Positions 1 to 11,723 of a stretch of 64,000 nt of DNA are shown here, one piece after another. The first letter of the stretch is position 1; every line of letters starts with the position of its first letter. The position numbers and the translations under genes are program-made. The notes under the pieces are model-generated. The model was not told the DNA's origin and made no database searches. It saw only the letters and a list, made by a program, of their open reading frames with translations. This DNA is from Owenia fusiformis. Its lineage: Eukaryota; Annelida; Polychaeta; Sabellida; Oweniidae. The stretch covers positions 11,616,196-11,680,195 of the forward strand of contig CAIIXF020000004.1 in the NCBI GenBank assembly GCA_903813345.2, written 5' to 3'.

Positions 1-3000
1 CGGTACAGCTCCTTCTTGACACTTAGTTCTTTATCTGATAGCAGGTGTTCCTCAAACTTAGCGTCATATATCTTCTTTGTACAGGAGTATTTCTTCAAGT
101 CATTTTTGAACTCTTTCCTTATTGCAGAAATGATTTCCTTCCGTCTCGCACCATTCCTTTTGAAGATATTCTTCATCTCATTTGCGACAGAATCGTCACC
201 GTATAAAGTCTCGAAATCGCCTTTGTACAGGAACAACTTTGAGTCTAAATCATGGTTGCTGTGGAAGAAATTTACAAATGCTTTTTTGGTGTCAGTTAGA
301 GAGAAGTCGACCGTTTCATCTGTAAAGTAAGGTGTCTTGTTTGCTCTCGACATCAATCCATCAAATGACATGCCTTGTTTTGTAGAAACATGTTGCCGGT
401 CATCATAATACCATCCTTCGAGTGATCCAATGTCCATTGCAGGGAGAACTGTTTCTCCGAGCGTCAATAGTTTGATGTGTACAAGCATGGCTAGATTAAG
501 TGCATTCTTCTTTTCTTCTGTACTTATATTTGGATCATTTGAATCTTGAACGATAGCAAATTCAACATCGGAAAATGGTGTTGTCTCCTTCCTCGAAAAT
601 GATCCAAATGCTATAAAGGCAAAGCTTTTGTCATCGATTCCAAGAAAACGTGCGCAATGGGTGACTAAATGTGATATGAATGTCTTAATTTCACCGTGAA
701 TCCATTTAAACAGTGTAGCGATTTCCTCAATTCGTTTCTTTTCCTGGTCCCTGCTTGAATTAACAAAACACGACCCCTCATATTTAGTGTCCAATGTTCT
801 CAGTTTAGCTTTCAGTTCGTTCCTTATTTTAGTCAATGTAACCTTGATTCCATTGTCAAATCGTCCATACTCTTTCATCTCTTGTTTTGATGTCTCCCGA
901 TGTGTACAACTAGAGATAAAAACCTCGAGCACATCGTTTCTCTGACGTTTGCTAAGTTCGTATTGGTCTTCGATATCATCTTCATGACATTCTTCACAAT
1001 GCACCATGGCGCATTCATAGATGGCAATAGACTTGACGTACTCCATTTTCTCATTGGTTATATCTCCAATCTCTTTATAGATATGGCCAAGTTCCTTTAG
1101 CAACTTTACGTGTTCTTTAGATAACTTTTCCCTTTCCCTTTTCTCTTCCTCTGAAACCTTCATTCTTTTCTCTATAGATTTATCTAGAATTTGATGTTGA
1201 TGTTGAAGTCGTTTCAATTCTTTAGCTACTTTCATTTCTTCATTTCTAAGGTCCTCTAGTAGCTTAATCTTTTGTAAATCCGTGGTGGTTTCTTCATTCT
1301 TTGCTACTAGTATAACTTCCGTATTTGTCGATTTATGATCCATTTTAGTTAGAGCTTCTGTGTCTGTTGATGTATGAGCTTTCTGTGGTAGAACAGGCGT
1401 GTTTGTTGATGTTTCTTTTCTATCGAATAGAGCGTCTGTGTCTGTTGATGTATGGACTTTCTGTGGTAGTACAGGCGTGTTTGTTGATGTTTCTTTTCTT
1501 TCGAATAGAGCTTTTGTGTCTGTTGATGTATGAGCTTTCTTTGGTAGAACAGGGGTGTTTGTTGATGTTTCTTTTCTTTCAAATAGAGCTTCTGTGTCTG
1601 TTGATGTATGGACTTTCTGTGGTAGAACTGGGGTGTTTGTTGATGTTTCTTTTCTTTCGAATAGAGCTTTTGTGTCTGTTGATGTATGAGCTTTCTTTGG
1701 TAGAACAGGGGTGTTTGTTGATGTTTCTTTTCTATCGAATAGAGCTTTTGTGTCTGTTGATGTATGAGCTTTCTTTGGTAGAACAGGGGTGTTTGTTGAT
1801 GTTTCTTTTCTTTCAAATAGAGCTTCTGTGTCTGTTGATGTATGGACTTTCTGTGGTAGTACAGGCGTGTTTGTTGATGTTTCTTTTCTATCGAATAGAG
1901 CTTTTGTGTCTGTTGATGCATGAGCTTTCTTTGGTAGAACAGGGGTGTTTGTTGATGTTTCTTTTCTTTCGAATAGAGCGTCTGTGTCTGTTGATGTATG
2001 GACTTTCTGTGGTAGAACTGGGGTGTTTGTTGATGTTTCTTTTCTTTCGAATAGAGCTTCTGTGTTTGTTGATGTATGAGCTTTCTGTGGTAGAAAGGTG
2101 GTATTTGTTGATGTTTCTTTTCTTTCGAATAGAGCTTCTGTGTTTGTTGATGTATGAGTTTTCTGTGGTAGAACAGGGGTGTTTGTTGATGTTTCTTTTC
2201 TTTCGAATAGAGCGTCTGTGTCTGTTGATGTATGGACTTTCTGTGGTAGAACTGGGGTGTTTGTTGATGTTTCTTTTCTTTCGAATAGAGCTTCTGTGTC
2301 TGTTGATGTATGAGCTTTCTGTGGTAGAACAGGGGTGTTTGTTGATGTTTCTTTTCTTTCGAATAGAGCGTCTGTGTCTGTTGATGTATGGACTTTCTGT
2401 GGTAGAACTGGGGTGTTTGTTGATGTTTCATTTCTTTCAAATAGAACTTCTGTGTATGTTGATGTGTGGACTTTCTGTGGTAGAACATGGGTGTCTGTTG
2501 ATGTTTCTTTTCTTTCAAATAGGGCTTTTTTGTCTGTTGATGTATGAGCATTCTTTGGTAGAACAGGGGTGTTTGTTGATGTTTCTTTTCTTTCGAATAG
2601 GGCTTCTGTACCTGTTGATGTATTAGCTGTCTGTGGTAGAACAGGCGTGTTTGTTGATGTTTCTTTTCTTTCGAACAGAGCTTCTGTGTCTGTTGATGTG
2701 TGGACTTTCTGTGGTAGAACAGGGGTGTTTGTTGATGTTTCTTTTCTTTCAAATAGAGCTTCTGTGTCTGTTGATATATGAGCTTTCTTTGGTAGAACAG
2801 GGGTGTTTGTTGATGTTTCTTTTCTTTCAAATAGAGCTTCTGTGTCTGTTGATGTATGGACTTTCTGTGGTAGTACAGGCGTGTTTGTTGATGTTTCTTT
2901 TCTATCGAATAGAGCTTTTGTGTCTGTTGATGCATGAGCTTTCTTTGGTAGAACAGGGGTGTTTGTTGATGTTTCTTTTCTTTCGAATAGAGCTTCTGTG

Positions 3001-4307
3001 TCTGTTGATGTATGAGCTTTCTGTGGTAGAACAGGGGTGTTTGTTGGTGTGTCTTTTCTTTCAAATAGAGCTTTTGTGTCTGTTGATGTATGAGCTTTCT
3101 GTGGTAGAACAGGGGTGTTTGTTGATGTTTCTTTTCTTTCGAATAGAGCTTCTGTGTCTGTTGATGTATGAGCTTTCTGTGGTAGAACAGGGGTGTTTGT
3201 TGATGTTTCTTTTCTTTCGAACAGAGCTTCTGTGTCTGTTGATGTATGAGCTTTCTGTGGTAGAACAGGGGTGTTTGTTTATGTTTCTTTTCTTTCGAAT
3301 AGAGCTTCTGTGTCTGTTGATGTATGAGCTTTCTGTGGTAGAACAGGGGTGTTTGTTGATGTTTCTTTTCTTTCGAATAGAGCTTTTGTGTCTGTTGATG
3401 CGTGAGCTTTCTGTGGTAGCACAGGGGTGTTTGTTGATGTTTCTTTTCTTTCGAATAGAGCTTCTGTGTCTGTTGATGTATTTGCTTTCTGTGGTAGAAC
3501 AGGGGTGTTTGTTGATGTTTCTTTTCTTTCGAATAGAGCTTCTGTGTATGTTGATGTATGAGCTTTCTGTGGTAGAACAGGGGTGTTTGTTGATGTTTCT
3601 TTTCTTTCGAATAGAGCTTCTGTGTCTGTTGATGTATGAGCTTTCTGTGGTAGAACAGGGGTGTTTGTTGATGTTTCTTTTCTTTCGAATAGAGCTTCTG
3701 TGTATGTTGATGTATGAGCTTTCTGTGGTAGAACAGGGGTGTTTGTTGATGTTTCTTTTCTTTCGAATAGAGCTTCTGTGTATGTTGATGTATGAGCTTT
3801 CTTTGGTAGAACAGGGGTGTTTGTTGATGTTTCTTTTCTTTCGAATAGAGCTTCTGTGTCTGTTGATGTATGAGCTTTCAGTGGTAGAACAGGGGTGTTT
3901 GTTGATGTTTCTTTTCTTTCGAATAGAGCTTTTGTGTCTGTTGATGTATGAGCTTTCTGTGGTAGAACAGGGGTGTTTGTTGATGTTTCTTTGCTAGTGA
4001 ATAGGGCTTCCGTGTCAGTGGACATGTCTTTACTCTCAGGTAGAGCGTTTGTATTTGTTGATGTAATAAGACAATTGCAGCAATCTAAAATCTTCCATCT
4101 GTTTCTTGATTCGATGACTAAAGCTGGTTCATTTGTTATTTCTCTACGTGTCCCACTTGAATGTCCTCGTGTCTCAGTTTCTCCTGTTGTTGTTGTTGTA
4201 ACAATGGCGTCTAATGTCATTCCATCATTCCCATCATCATCCGGAGGTACATGTATCCAGTGCTCTTCTGTTTCTGCATCTATGAGGGAGCTGCGGATGT
4301 TCCCCAT
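1..4307 (-). pseudogene. DUF294-type nucleotidyltransferase repeat protein, copy 1 (3' end outside window, one in-frame stop)
   Basis: Start ATG is at 4307; the protein begins MGNIRSSLI, a possible N-myristoylation signal (Gly2, Ser6). Residues to about 82 include the conserved block RNRWKILDC. From 4061 to 1344 comes the 26-residue Ser/Thr repeat (two 13-residue halves, STDTEALFERKET and STNTPVLPQKAHT). The same frame then continues through a Lys/Glu-rich coiled-coil-like region (about 1340-800) into the nucleotidyltransferase motif GSFSRKETTPFSDVEF (about 545-620) and runs off the window at position 1, where it still aligns with copy 2 near its residue 751. One repeat unit carries TAA instead of TCA at 3279-3281, after 342 codons. 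I found no frameshift: reading phase is the same on both sides of the array. The stop may be a real mutation, a sequencing or assembly error in the repeat, or tolerated by re-initiation at the ATG at 1343. Biochemical function is unknown; the core resembles the GlnD/DUF294 nucleotidyltransferase fold family. Confidence 0.75.
1344..4061 (-). repeat. 78-bp coding minisatellite, about 35 units (26-aa repeat)
   Basis: Unit length is exactly 78 bp (26 codons), built from two 39-bp halves that each encode a 13-residue S-T-x-T motif. Units near 3000-4000 are almost identical, whereas units from 1440 to 2900 alternate between types (QKVHT, KKAHT, QKAHT), suggesting recent expansion at the 5' end of the coding array. 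A distinctive run of units with the variants TAGTACAGGCG, TCTATCGAAT and TTGATGCATGAG occurs twice, displaced by exactly 1014 bp (13 units). Because 78 is divisible by 3 and the unit lacks stops in several frames, long false ORFs exist on both strands. Confidence 0.95.
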
Positions 4308-5585
4308 CCTTCTTCATTAAAGTTTTAAATCTACAATCAATCAACAATTATTTTGACTTAAATAAAGCTAGTGTACTTGAGGCTCACATAAATCTAGACA
4401 AATACCAAGTTCAAAATCAGGGTCTATTCATTTTGTAAGCACTTAGCTCTTTAGTTTTGGGAATTAACTTTCTCTTGGCATCCATGAAAAGTCATTGAAG
4501 AATTTCTTTATCCAAGCTTAACGTTTAATTTCAAAGTCAAAGGCAAGATAAATCCTGAAATTGTAGTCTTAAATTGTAGTCTAACTTTGAACTGTCTAGT
4601 CACTCTCAGTCACAATAAACTAGTTTTTGGAAATGTTGCCGAACGACTTAAACTGTGTGAAAACAGATTGTACTCCCACTAATTTAGAATAAGGTCATAT
4701 ATGACCCTATTCTTTGTCGTGATTTTGTGATTTTGAAATTTCAAGGCTATCAAATTTCGCTAATTCCGAGGCTCATAATTTTCGACGATCTCTGTAACTT
4801 CTCAAAAATTATTCTTTAAATTGGGTTTAAGACACTTGACGCAAACCTAAATACTAATATAATATTTAAAAGAGCGGTTTTCTTTTAGAATTCTTTGTGC
4901 CTTTGTCTTTGGTTATCGCCCCTTGAACTGCAATGTAAGCCATGCGTATTTTCTCCTCATTCGAACCTTTTGTTTTAGCTTAAGATACCTCACTTCGCCA
5001 TCAATGGACAAAAGTTCCGTCAACACTGGAGTGAAAAATCCCCAGGAATTTTACGAGTATTATATTTTGCCAATGACCTTCAGGACTGTCAATAGATGGC
5101 GAAAAATCGAGTGGGTTTAATAGCAAATAGTGAAATTAATAGTAAAAATTGCTCCAAATTTCTCCAAGGATAAATTGTATTGAAAGTATCCCAAACCTTT
5201 TAATTTTGAATCTAAAAACATGTTTGTAAATAATGATGAAAGAAAATATGGTACTTATTTGATATAGAGAATTTGAAGTTTTAGAACAGCAATATTTGCA
5301 CACAAACCAATGGGCCAGATGTGAAGGACAACCCAGCAGTTAACTGCCATCTATAGAGTCCTGGCTCCCATTTGAACTATTGGAATTTCGACAGTTTTCA
5401 AAACAGTAGCGAAAAGCACGAATTATCATATATAGTAGCACGCGAAAATCACCGGGAGTACAGTAGTCTGATGGGAAGGTGCTCCAGAGCTTCGACTTTG
5501 CTCAACATTTTCAGGCGGCCATTCCGTTTTGCAACTAGACCAGAATAGACGAAAGCGTACTATCTAGACTGAGATTGACAAATTA
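4308..5585. other. Upstream intergenic region of copy 1, nothing recognised
   Basis: AT-rich sequence directly upstream of the copy 1 start. I see no long ORF, no RNA gene and no clear TIR pair. The bases next to the ATG (CCCCATCCTTCTTC on the plus strand) are shared with copy 2, so at least a short 5' leader is conserved between the paralogues. Confidence 0.5.
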
Positions 5586-6790
5586 ATGACGATCAATGTC
5601 AAGGACCAAGTCGTTTCAACAATAAATTTCACCCAATCTTTATTCAAAGGCTTTATTCGCAGACTAAATAAATCAGCACATGTCCATGCGATGGAAAAGT
5701 CAATCATGCTTTTGCACGAAATTTGTGGGAACCATTATGATCAAATACGAAGAAAAGGGTGGAAACGTCCTGTACTTGAAATGATCAATTTTCAATTGTT
5801 AAAGATTTTCATACCTAGGTGTAATTTTCTCTATGAATGGCAAGTTCAATTCAAACTCTCTAAGAGAAAAGATGTAGCTAGAAGAGCAATGTTTTCAGCT
5901 ATATCAAAAAGTAAATGTCGGTGAATTCCAATTGATGTACAAATAGAATTGTTTGATAGCATGATAGCGACAGTGGCAAGTTATCAAGTGAGGTTTGGGG
6001 GTACACCAATTTATTAATATTTGATAAAATACCGTTAAGATATTATAAGTATTTACTAGCTAAAAAGTCAACTCTGTCATTTATGGTGTTGGGCGAACTA
6101 GATAAGTTGCCATTATCGTTAAAGTTAAATATGTTGAAGTACTGGTTTGAACTAGCACACGACTGTTTATTAAAAAAAGAAAACAAGATTTCAGTTAAGA
6201 TGTATAAGTCAATAAAAATCCTATATGATCCAAATTTGATTAAATCAACGTGGCTGGTTGGAATAAAACATATTTTAAATGAATGTGGTATGTCTTTTGT
6301 ATGGAATGACCGTGATGTTAACATAAATTGGCTTAAAGATGCCTGTACACGTAGGTTACAAGATCAGTATATTCTAGCATGGTTGAATGAAGTAAACACG
6401 AGTGCAAATGGTTACAATTATTGACTTTTTAAACAGATTTTTAAAAAGGAAAAATATTTTAAACCAGATATACCAGAAAGTTATAGATTAATGCTTTGCA
6501 ATTTTAGAACATGCAACCACAAGCTATCTGTTGAGAGAGGTATATATCAATATATTTTACGTCATTGCAGATTTTTCGACTTAAGTTATTCAGAAAAATT
6601 GGTGAATTAATGAAATTGGTAAATTGATGAATATCACTTTATTTTAGAATTTAAAACTTTAGAGCAATTAAGGGAAAACTACATTCCTAAATAGTATTAT
6701 AAAACACCCTCGGCGTTTAAATTTGGATCTCTGGTGAATTCAGATAAAAAAAATTGTACAGTTTATCTAGATTCATCTCAAGGGAATGGA
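5586..6790 (+). mobile_element. Decayed LINE 3' portion (C-terminal end of ORF2)
   Basis: Fragments in shifting frames give the order typical of the C-terminal third of a class of non-LTR retrotransposon ORF2: DVARRAMFSAISKSK (ending 5924), IPIDVQIELFDS (about 5926-5965), VLGELDKLPLSLKLNMLKYW (6083-6424), then after a frame change a block ending near 6605, DEYHFILEF and ENYIPK (about 6630-6693), a stop, and YYKTPSAFKFGSLVNS. At least three frameshifts or stops separate the blocks, so it is dead. The first 80 codons from 5586 are not clearly LINE and may be flanking sequence. Confidence 0.7.
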
Positions 6791-6962
6791 GTTAACTAAA
6801 TAATGGAATGTGCTAGTGTAATGAAAACTTCAACACTCTCTGTACATTACACCATTTTCATTTTTTGTAAATTTTCTCTTTGAAGATGTATTTAGAATAT
6901 GTAACTCATAATATGGGCGATAAGGAAATTAAATTAAATCAAAACTTTTGAACATATTCAAA

Positions 6963-7183
6963 TGACACGTCGCAAATAGTTCGCGCATGTATTGTTACAC
7001 ATTTTCGCTTTTTAAACCGACAGAATGTGACGTTATTGAGAAAAATGTACACATTTGGAAATCCTCTCGTCCTCCACATTTGCCTCTATATCTCAAATTA
7101 TTTATCTTATATTCCGAAAAATTAAAGTTACATTCATGCGATACCCTAAAAACACAAGTGCGCGACCTTTTTGCGACGTGTCA
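6963..7183. mobile_element. MITE with TGACACGTCGCAAA inverted termini
   Basis: 221 bp bounded by TGACACGTCGCAAATAG and its near-complement ending TTTGCGACGTGTCA. Internal sequence (the CCTCTCGTCCTCCACATTTG region) matches, inverted, the right part of the 910-bp element at 13521-14430, so the two belong to one non-autonomous DNA transposon family. No ORF of note. Confidence 0.75.
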
Positions 7184-7498
7184 ATGGAGATTTTAAATAA
7201 ATATCCTGGATAGTTTAAATATCAACAAACCAAACACACAATGATAAATATTGCACATTGAAGAGCAAAATATTCACCGTGTTATTTATCCAGCACGATG
7301 CCCAAAACCAAAAAAAACACTGGTACAAATCTGCTCTTATATGTGTAACAATTTCAATCTGGAATATTGATGACAAGATTTATCAGAAGGACAAAATGGC
7401 TGCCTTATGATTTACACCAAAAGTTTATGTAAACCTACCCCGATTTTTTACATTCTTGTTGATATCAATTAAAGTGGCTAGAAATAGTTTAAAAATTA
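7184..7498. other. Short intergenic stretch, dispersed-repeat similarity
   Basis: No coding signal. The part around 7300-7420 (GATGACAAGATTTAT, AAAATGGCTGCC) resembles 9270-9420, so it is probably an old repeat fragment. Confidence 0.4.
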
Positions 7499-7969
7499 GG
7501 GTATGAGTACCGTAATCCAACACCAAATTCGAAAATTCATAACAATACTTTGCACATATGGCGTTCGTGACCAACTATAAAACGCTTACCCCCCATAGTG
7601 TTATATATCAAAATGTACCTGTTCATATAGGGGTTCGATTGATCTACATCAAATTATAGGGAGTCAGGTTACTTTTTGAGATATCAGCGTCCATTTATTG
7701 TGACTCGCGTTTGCTACCACTTCCTCAATTCTGATACGACGGGCAAACGAGTAGTAAACAACCTCACGTCGGAACTATTTTTGACCTACATCGCTATTTT
7801 CGTAATTCAAATGAAAGTTGAACTCCTCCTCTTTATTTTGATACCAAATAGTGGCATACTAGGTACCCTAGAAGCCAACTATGGCGTTATTTAGAACAAT
7901 ACCACGAGTTTTTAAATGGACTATATAGGGGTCATACCTTTTGGCGGATGGATATGGAACCTCATACCT
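7499..7969. mobile_element. Tc1/mariner-like MITE, copy 1 (TA target site)
   Basis: 471 bp with ends GGGTATGAG and CTCATACCT, flanked by TA on both sides (7497-7498 and 7970-7971). It is nearly identical to 8759-9220 in the same orientation; the main difference is 9 extra bases near 7928. No transposase ORF; the 72-codon ORF shared by both copies is just conserved element sequence. Confidence 0.8.
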
Positions 7970-8758
7970 TAATGTTTTATGACATCACACTGATTTTTGT
8001 CTCTGCAACTTTTTTTGGCAGAAAATATCATTTTTAGTTCAAAAATGCATAAAAACGTCGGAACTGGCTGAATATGTGAAAAAATTATCCATTTAGGCTA
8101 GAAAGGGTTAATTTGCCCTACCCCAAATACCTCTAAATATGCTAGTCTAACTTTGCCACTGTCACGTCACAAATCTAACCTGACTATCTCTGAGTTTATT
8201 GAAGAAAATGATACGTCTGACAAACAGCTTTCATTCCCTATATGGCACACCTTCTACTAAGAGTTGCATCATTGACTAAATCTAAGACAAAGGCCCTGTG
8301 TCCCGAGGATTTTGACTGAAATTTGGCCATTTTCGCCCAAATCTAACTAAATTGCAGTTTCCCTCACACCTGTATTTTGAAATAAATATTGCTACAATGT
8401 AGCAATTTAAAAATCACACATGATTACTGTTTCTGTCGACCTGACACGTGTATCTAGCCTGTAAAAATGAAAAATCGCTACATTGTAGCAATTTCACTGA
8501 GATATGGGGCGTGAAAATCATGTAATTTTAGCAAAAAATGAAGAAATAACCTGCAATTTTGACCGAATTTCAGAGGGCTCTCTTTCATTCATGACCCTCC
8601 ACGGGCCTCTTATGACCATTCTTCTACTCACAGAATGGTTGAAAGTGATTTCAAATCATTGTTTGCCCAACGCAGAACGAAAAAATCGATTCTGTTCTCA
8701 AATTCTGCTAGAATATTGGTCTCTGGCCAACTAGCAGACAATTTTAGGCCTCATATTA
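7970..8758. other. Spacer between two MITE copies, with two identical small hairpins
   Basis: No recognisable gene. The palindrome TTGCTACAATGTAGCAATTT occurs twice, near 8389 and 8474, about 85 bp apart. The rest is AT-rich without TIRs I could pair. Confidence 0.45.
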
Positions 8759-9220
8759 AGGTATGAGTACCGTAATCCAACACCAAATTCGAAAATTCAT
8801 AACAATACTTTTCACATATGGCGTTCGTGACCAACTATAAAACGCTTACCCCCCATAGTGTTATATATCAAAATGTACCTGTTCATATAGGGGTTCGATT
8901 GATCTACATCAAATTATAGGGAGTCAGGTTACTTTTTGAGATATCAGCGTCCATTTATTGTGACTCGCGTTTGCTACCACTTCCTCAATTCTGATACGAC
9001 GGGCAAACGCGTAGTAAACAACCTCACGTCGGAACTATTTTTGACCTACATCGCTATTTTCGTAATTCAAATGAAAGTTGAACTCCTCCTCTTTATTTTG
9101 ATACCAAATAGTGGCATACTAGGTACCCTAGAAGCCAACTATGGCGTTATTTAGAACAATACCACGAGTTTTTAAATGGACTATATACCTTTTGGCGGAT
9201 GGATATGGAACCTCATACCT
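8759..9220. mobile_element. Tc1/mariner-like MITE, copy 2 (TA target site)
   Basis: 462 bp, AGGTATGAG to CTCATACCT, flanked by TA (8757-8758 and 9221-9222). Same orientation and almost the same sequence as 7499-7969. The TA duplication and short TIR suggest mobilisation by a Tc1/mariner-type transposase encoded elsewhere. Confidence 0.8.
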
Positions 9221-9222
9221 TA

Positions 9223-10073
9223 GTGACATTATGCTAGGTTTGGGTTCTTTTTTGTTCTCATTTTTAATCCAATTTTCACGGTTGCCAAATTCAAAATGGC
9301 TGTCAAGTAATTTACCCAGCATGCCCTAAACCAGATCAACGGATAAGTGTTTTTTTGAATTTTGATGACAAGATTTATGGAATTATTGAAAATGGCCAAT
9401 GGTAATTTACCCAGCATGCCCTAAACCTAATCAGATCTTGGTACTAGTCTGTTCTTGCATCTGTAAAATCAAGATTTGGTTTATATTCGCCCGCCCGTCA
9501 GCCTGCCCATCAGCACACGACGACAGCAATGGAGCAACTTTTCCAAGTGCGATAAAAGATACATTTAAATGCAAATCTATATCAAATCGTAAGAATTGAA
9601 AAAATTGAGGGACGTGGTGTCAAAATTATTGCATTGTATATGCTTTAAAATACTCACATCTTTTAGTATCGTTTCGACAGCTTCATGTTCACTCTACTCT
9701 CGAGGTTGCCGCTATAAGTCCGAAAACCATTTCGTATGTCTAATACATTGGGGTCGTAATCGAACTTTTTGCAACAACTTTGAAGACTTCACAATTAACA
9801 ATGAACTTTTTTATATCTTTGAGCGTTTTGTCAAATGCGTCAGAACAATACATTGTTATCTAAAGGGGAAGGTCGAGAAGTGTACTCAAGATTAAATTCT
9901 TCATACAAGGTATGAATTGGATGTATTTGAATCTCAATTGGACTTCAGTTCAGTTTTTCCAATTTTGATTCTTCATGTTCTTACAAAGGCAAAAATACGT
10001 CAACTTAACTTTAACAGACAAACAAGAATAGACCATTTGAGCAAACGTTTTTTTAAAACGTACCTTTATCTAA
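9223..10073. other. Intergenic, dispersed repeats
   Basis: A short direct repeat (TAATTTACCCAGCATGCC) occurs near 9308 and 9406. The stretch 9650-9900 (ACTCACATCTTTTAG, TTTCGACAGCTTC) is similar to about 58450-58690, so it is part of an interspersed repeat. No convincing gene. Confidence 0.5.
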
Positions 10074-10616
10074 TATGGCATGAATTCCGTATCAAAAGTA
10101 GTACGTACCTAATTTAGTAGTTTTGGTGCACGCTTTTAAAATCCAGTGCCTAATTTGGATCCGTGACCCCTTTGACTTAAACCACCGTACATAGCTTAGA
10201 ATTCCGTTACCTATTTCATTTAACGTGACCAATCTTAATCTTGCCTGACGATATTTGAAAAAAAGCGTCACGGTTCTTTCGAAAAAGCGTCACGGATTTT
10301 GAAAAAAACGTGACGCTATTTTCTAAAAACCGTGACGCTTTTTCTAAACCACCCGATCTTAATTCTCGTAATAGCGTTCGGTATTTCATGATCCAATCCA
10401 GTACGTACGGTATACCTATCTCCGTATACCCGACGCTTTTACCGATCGGTACATTTTTACCGGACGCTTTTACCGATCGGTATAATTCCCCCGTACGCTC
10501 TTACCGTTCCTTGCCGTGAATTCCGGACGGTCTACCGACGCGATATCTTTTAATGATGGCATGCATTAATACCGTTCGGTGTTTTTTACCAGACGCTTTT
10601 AGTATCGCTTGTTTAG
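10074..10616 (+). repeat. Repeat unit U, copy 1 (tandem with copy 2)
   Basis: A 543-bp unit starting TATGGCATGAATTCC and ending AGTATCGCTTGTTTAG. It holds two AAAGCGTCACGG and two CGTGACGCT motifs facing each other (about 10260-10345), then two ACGCTTTTACCGATCGG motifs and the palindromic GTACGTACGGTATACC. Four copies exist in the window. Clustered short inverted motifs could be protein-binding sites such as subterminal transposase sites, which is inference. No coding potential. Confidence 0.85.
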
Positions 10617-11134
10617 TATGGCATGAATTCCGTATCAAAAGTAATACGTACCTAATTTAGTAGTTTTGGTGCACGCTTTTAAAATCCAGTGCCTAATTTG
10701 GATCCGTGACCCCTTTCACTTAAACCACCGTACATAGCTTGGAATTCCGTTACCTATTTCATTTAACGTGACCAATCTTAATTTTGCCTGACGATATTTG
10801 AAAAAAAGCGTCACGTTTTTTTCGAAAAAGCGTCACGGATTTTGTGACGCTATATTCCTAAAACCGTGACGCTTTTACTAAACTACCCGATCTGAATTCT
10901 CGTAATAGCGTTCGGTATTTCATGACCAAATCCAGTACGTACGGTATACCTATCTCCGTATACCCGACGCTTTTACCGATCGGTGCATTTTTACCGGACG
11001 CTTTTACCGATCGGTGAAATTGCCCCGTACGCTCTTACCGTTCCTTGCCGTGAATTCCGGACGGTATACCGACGCGACATCTTTTAATGATGGCATGCAT
11101 TAATACCGTTCGGTGTTTTTTACCGGACGCTTTT
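10617..11134 (+). repeat. Repeat unit U, copy 2 (left end of giant palindrome)
   Basis: Immediately follows copy 1 head to tail. It matches copy 1 up to GGACGCTTTT, then switches to CCGAGCAAGTAAATAA, the same switch seen at copy 4 (29717) in inverse orientation. It therefore forms the outer edge of the left palindrome arm. Confidence 0.85.
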
Positions 11135-11723
11135 CCCTTTCCGAGCAAGTAAATAATGGACGTTCGAAAAGCCATCTCTTAAGGTTCAATTTACATATTT
11201 TCCAAAATGAATACATCACGGTCGAAGTCAATGCGACATTTAAAGCAACATTCGGATCCAATACCCAAGATGCCCGATTCATCCACAACACGAATAAATT
11301 ATTGAGACCCCTTGTACTAAAACAAAAAATATCTGAACGAAACAGTCACGATATATCTTTGTTTGTTAATTTATGAGAAATATATTGTTGCTTTTCTGAT
11401 CGGCTTGATTGAGATTGGTTATAATGCGCGTTGATATATGTTCCTTTGGATAATAGTTTTGTTGGTTTAAGAGTGGTTTTATGGGTATATTAATCGCTAA
11501 TTATGTATCTAGGTCACTGTATATAATAGGTGTAAGGTGTATCTACCGTTACACGGAAATTCCCTTCCTTAAATTGTCTGATCTTTTAGTACAGTTATTT
11601 ATATCGTTGTTGAATGAAAAAAGAACCAAGCGTTTGGTGGTTTGAAAAATATATTTTCTTGCTTGGTTAGGTCTTATCTGATGTTTAACTTATATATTTG
11701 GTGAGTTTGTATTATATATTTAG

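Noticed and set aside
1349-3064. 571-codon minus-strand ORF rich in HQQTQKLYSKEKK
   Set aside because: Alternative frame of the 78-bp coding minisatellite; no stop occurs because the unit length is a multiple of three. The true frame is the one linking the ATG at 4307 to the nucleotidyltransferase region.
1367-3997. Plus-strand ORFs of 419 and 454 codons (CLLMFLFFRIELLCLLMYELS repeats)
   Set aside because: Antisense shadows of the same array; hydrophobic only because the opposite strand encodes Lys/Glu/Thr repeats.
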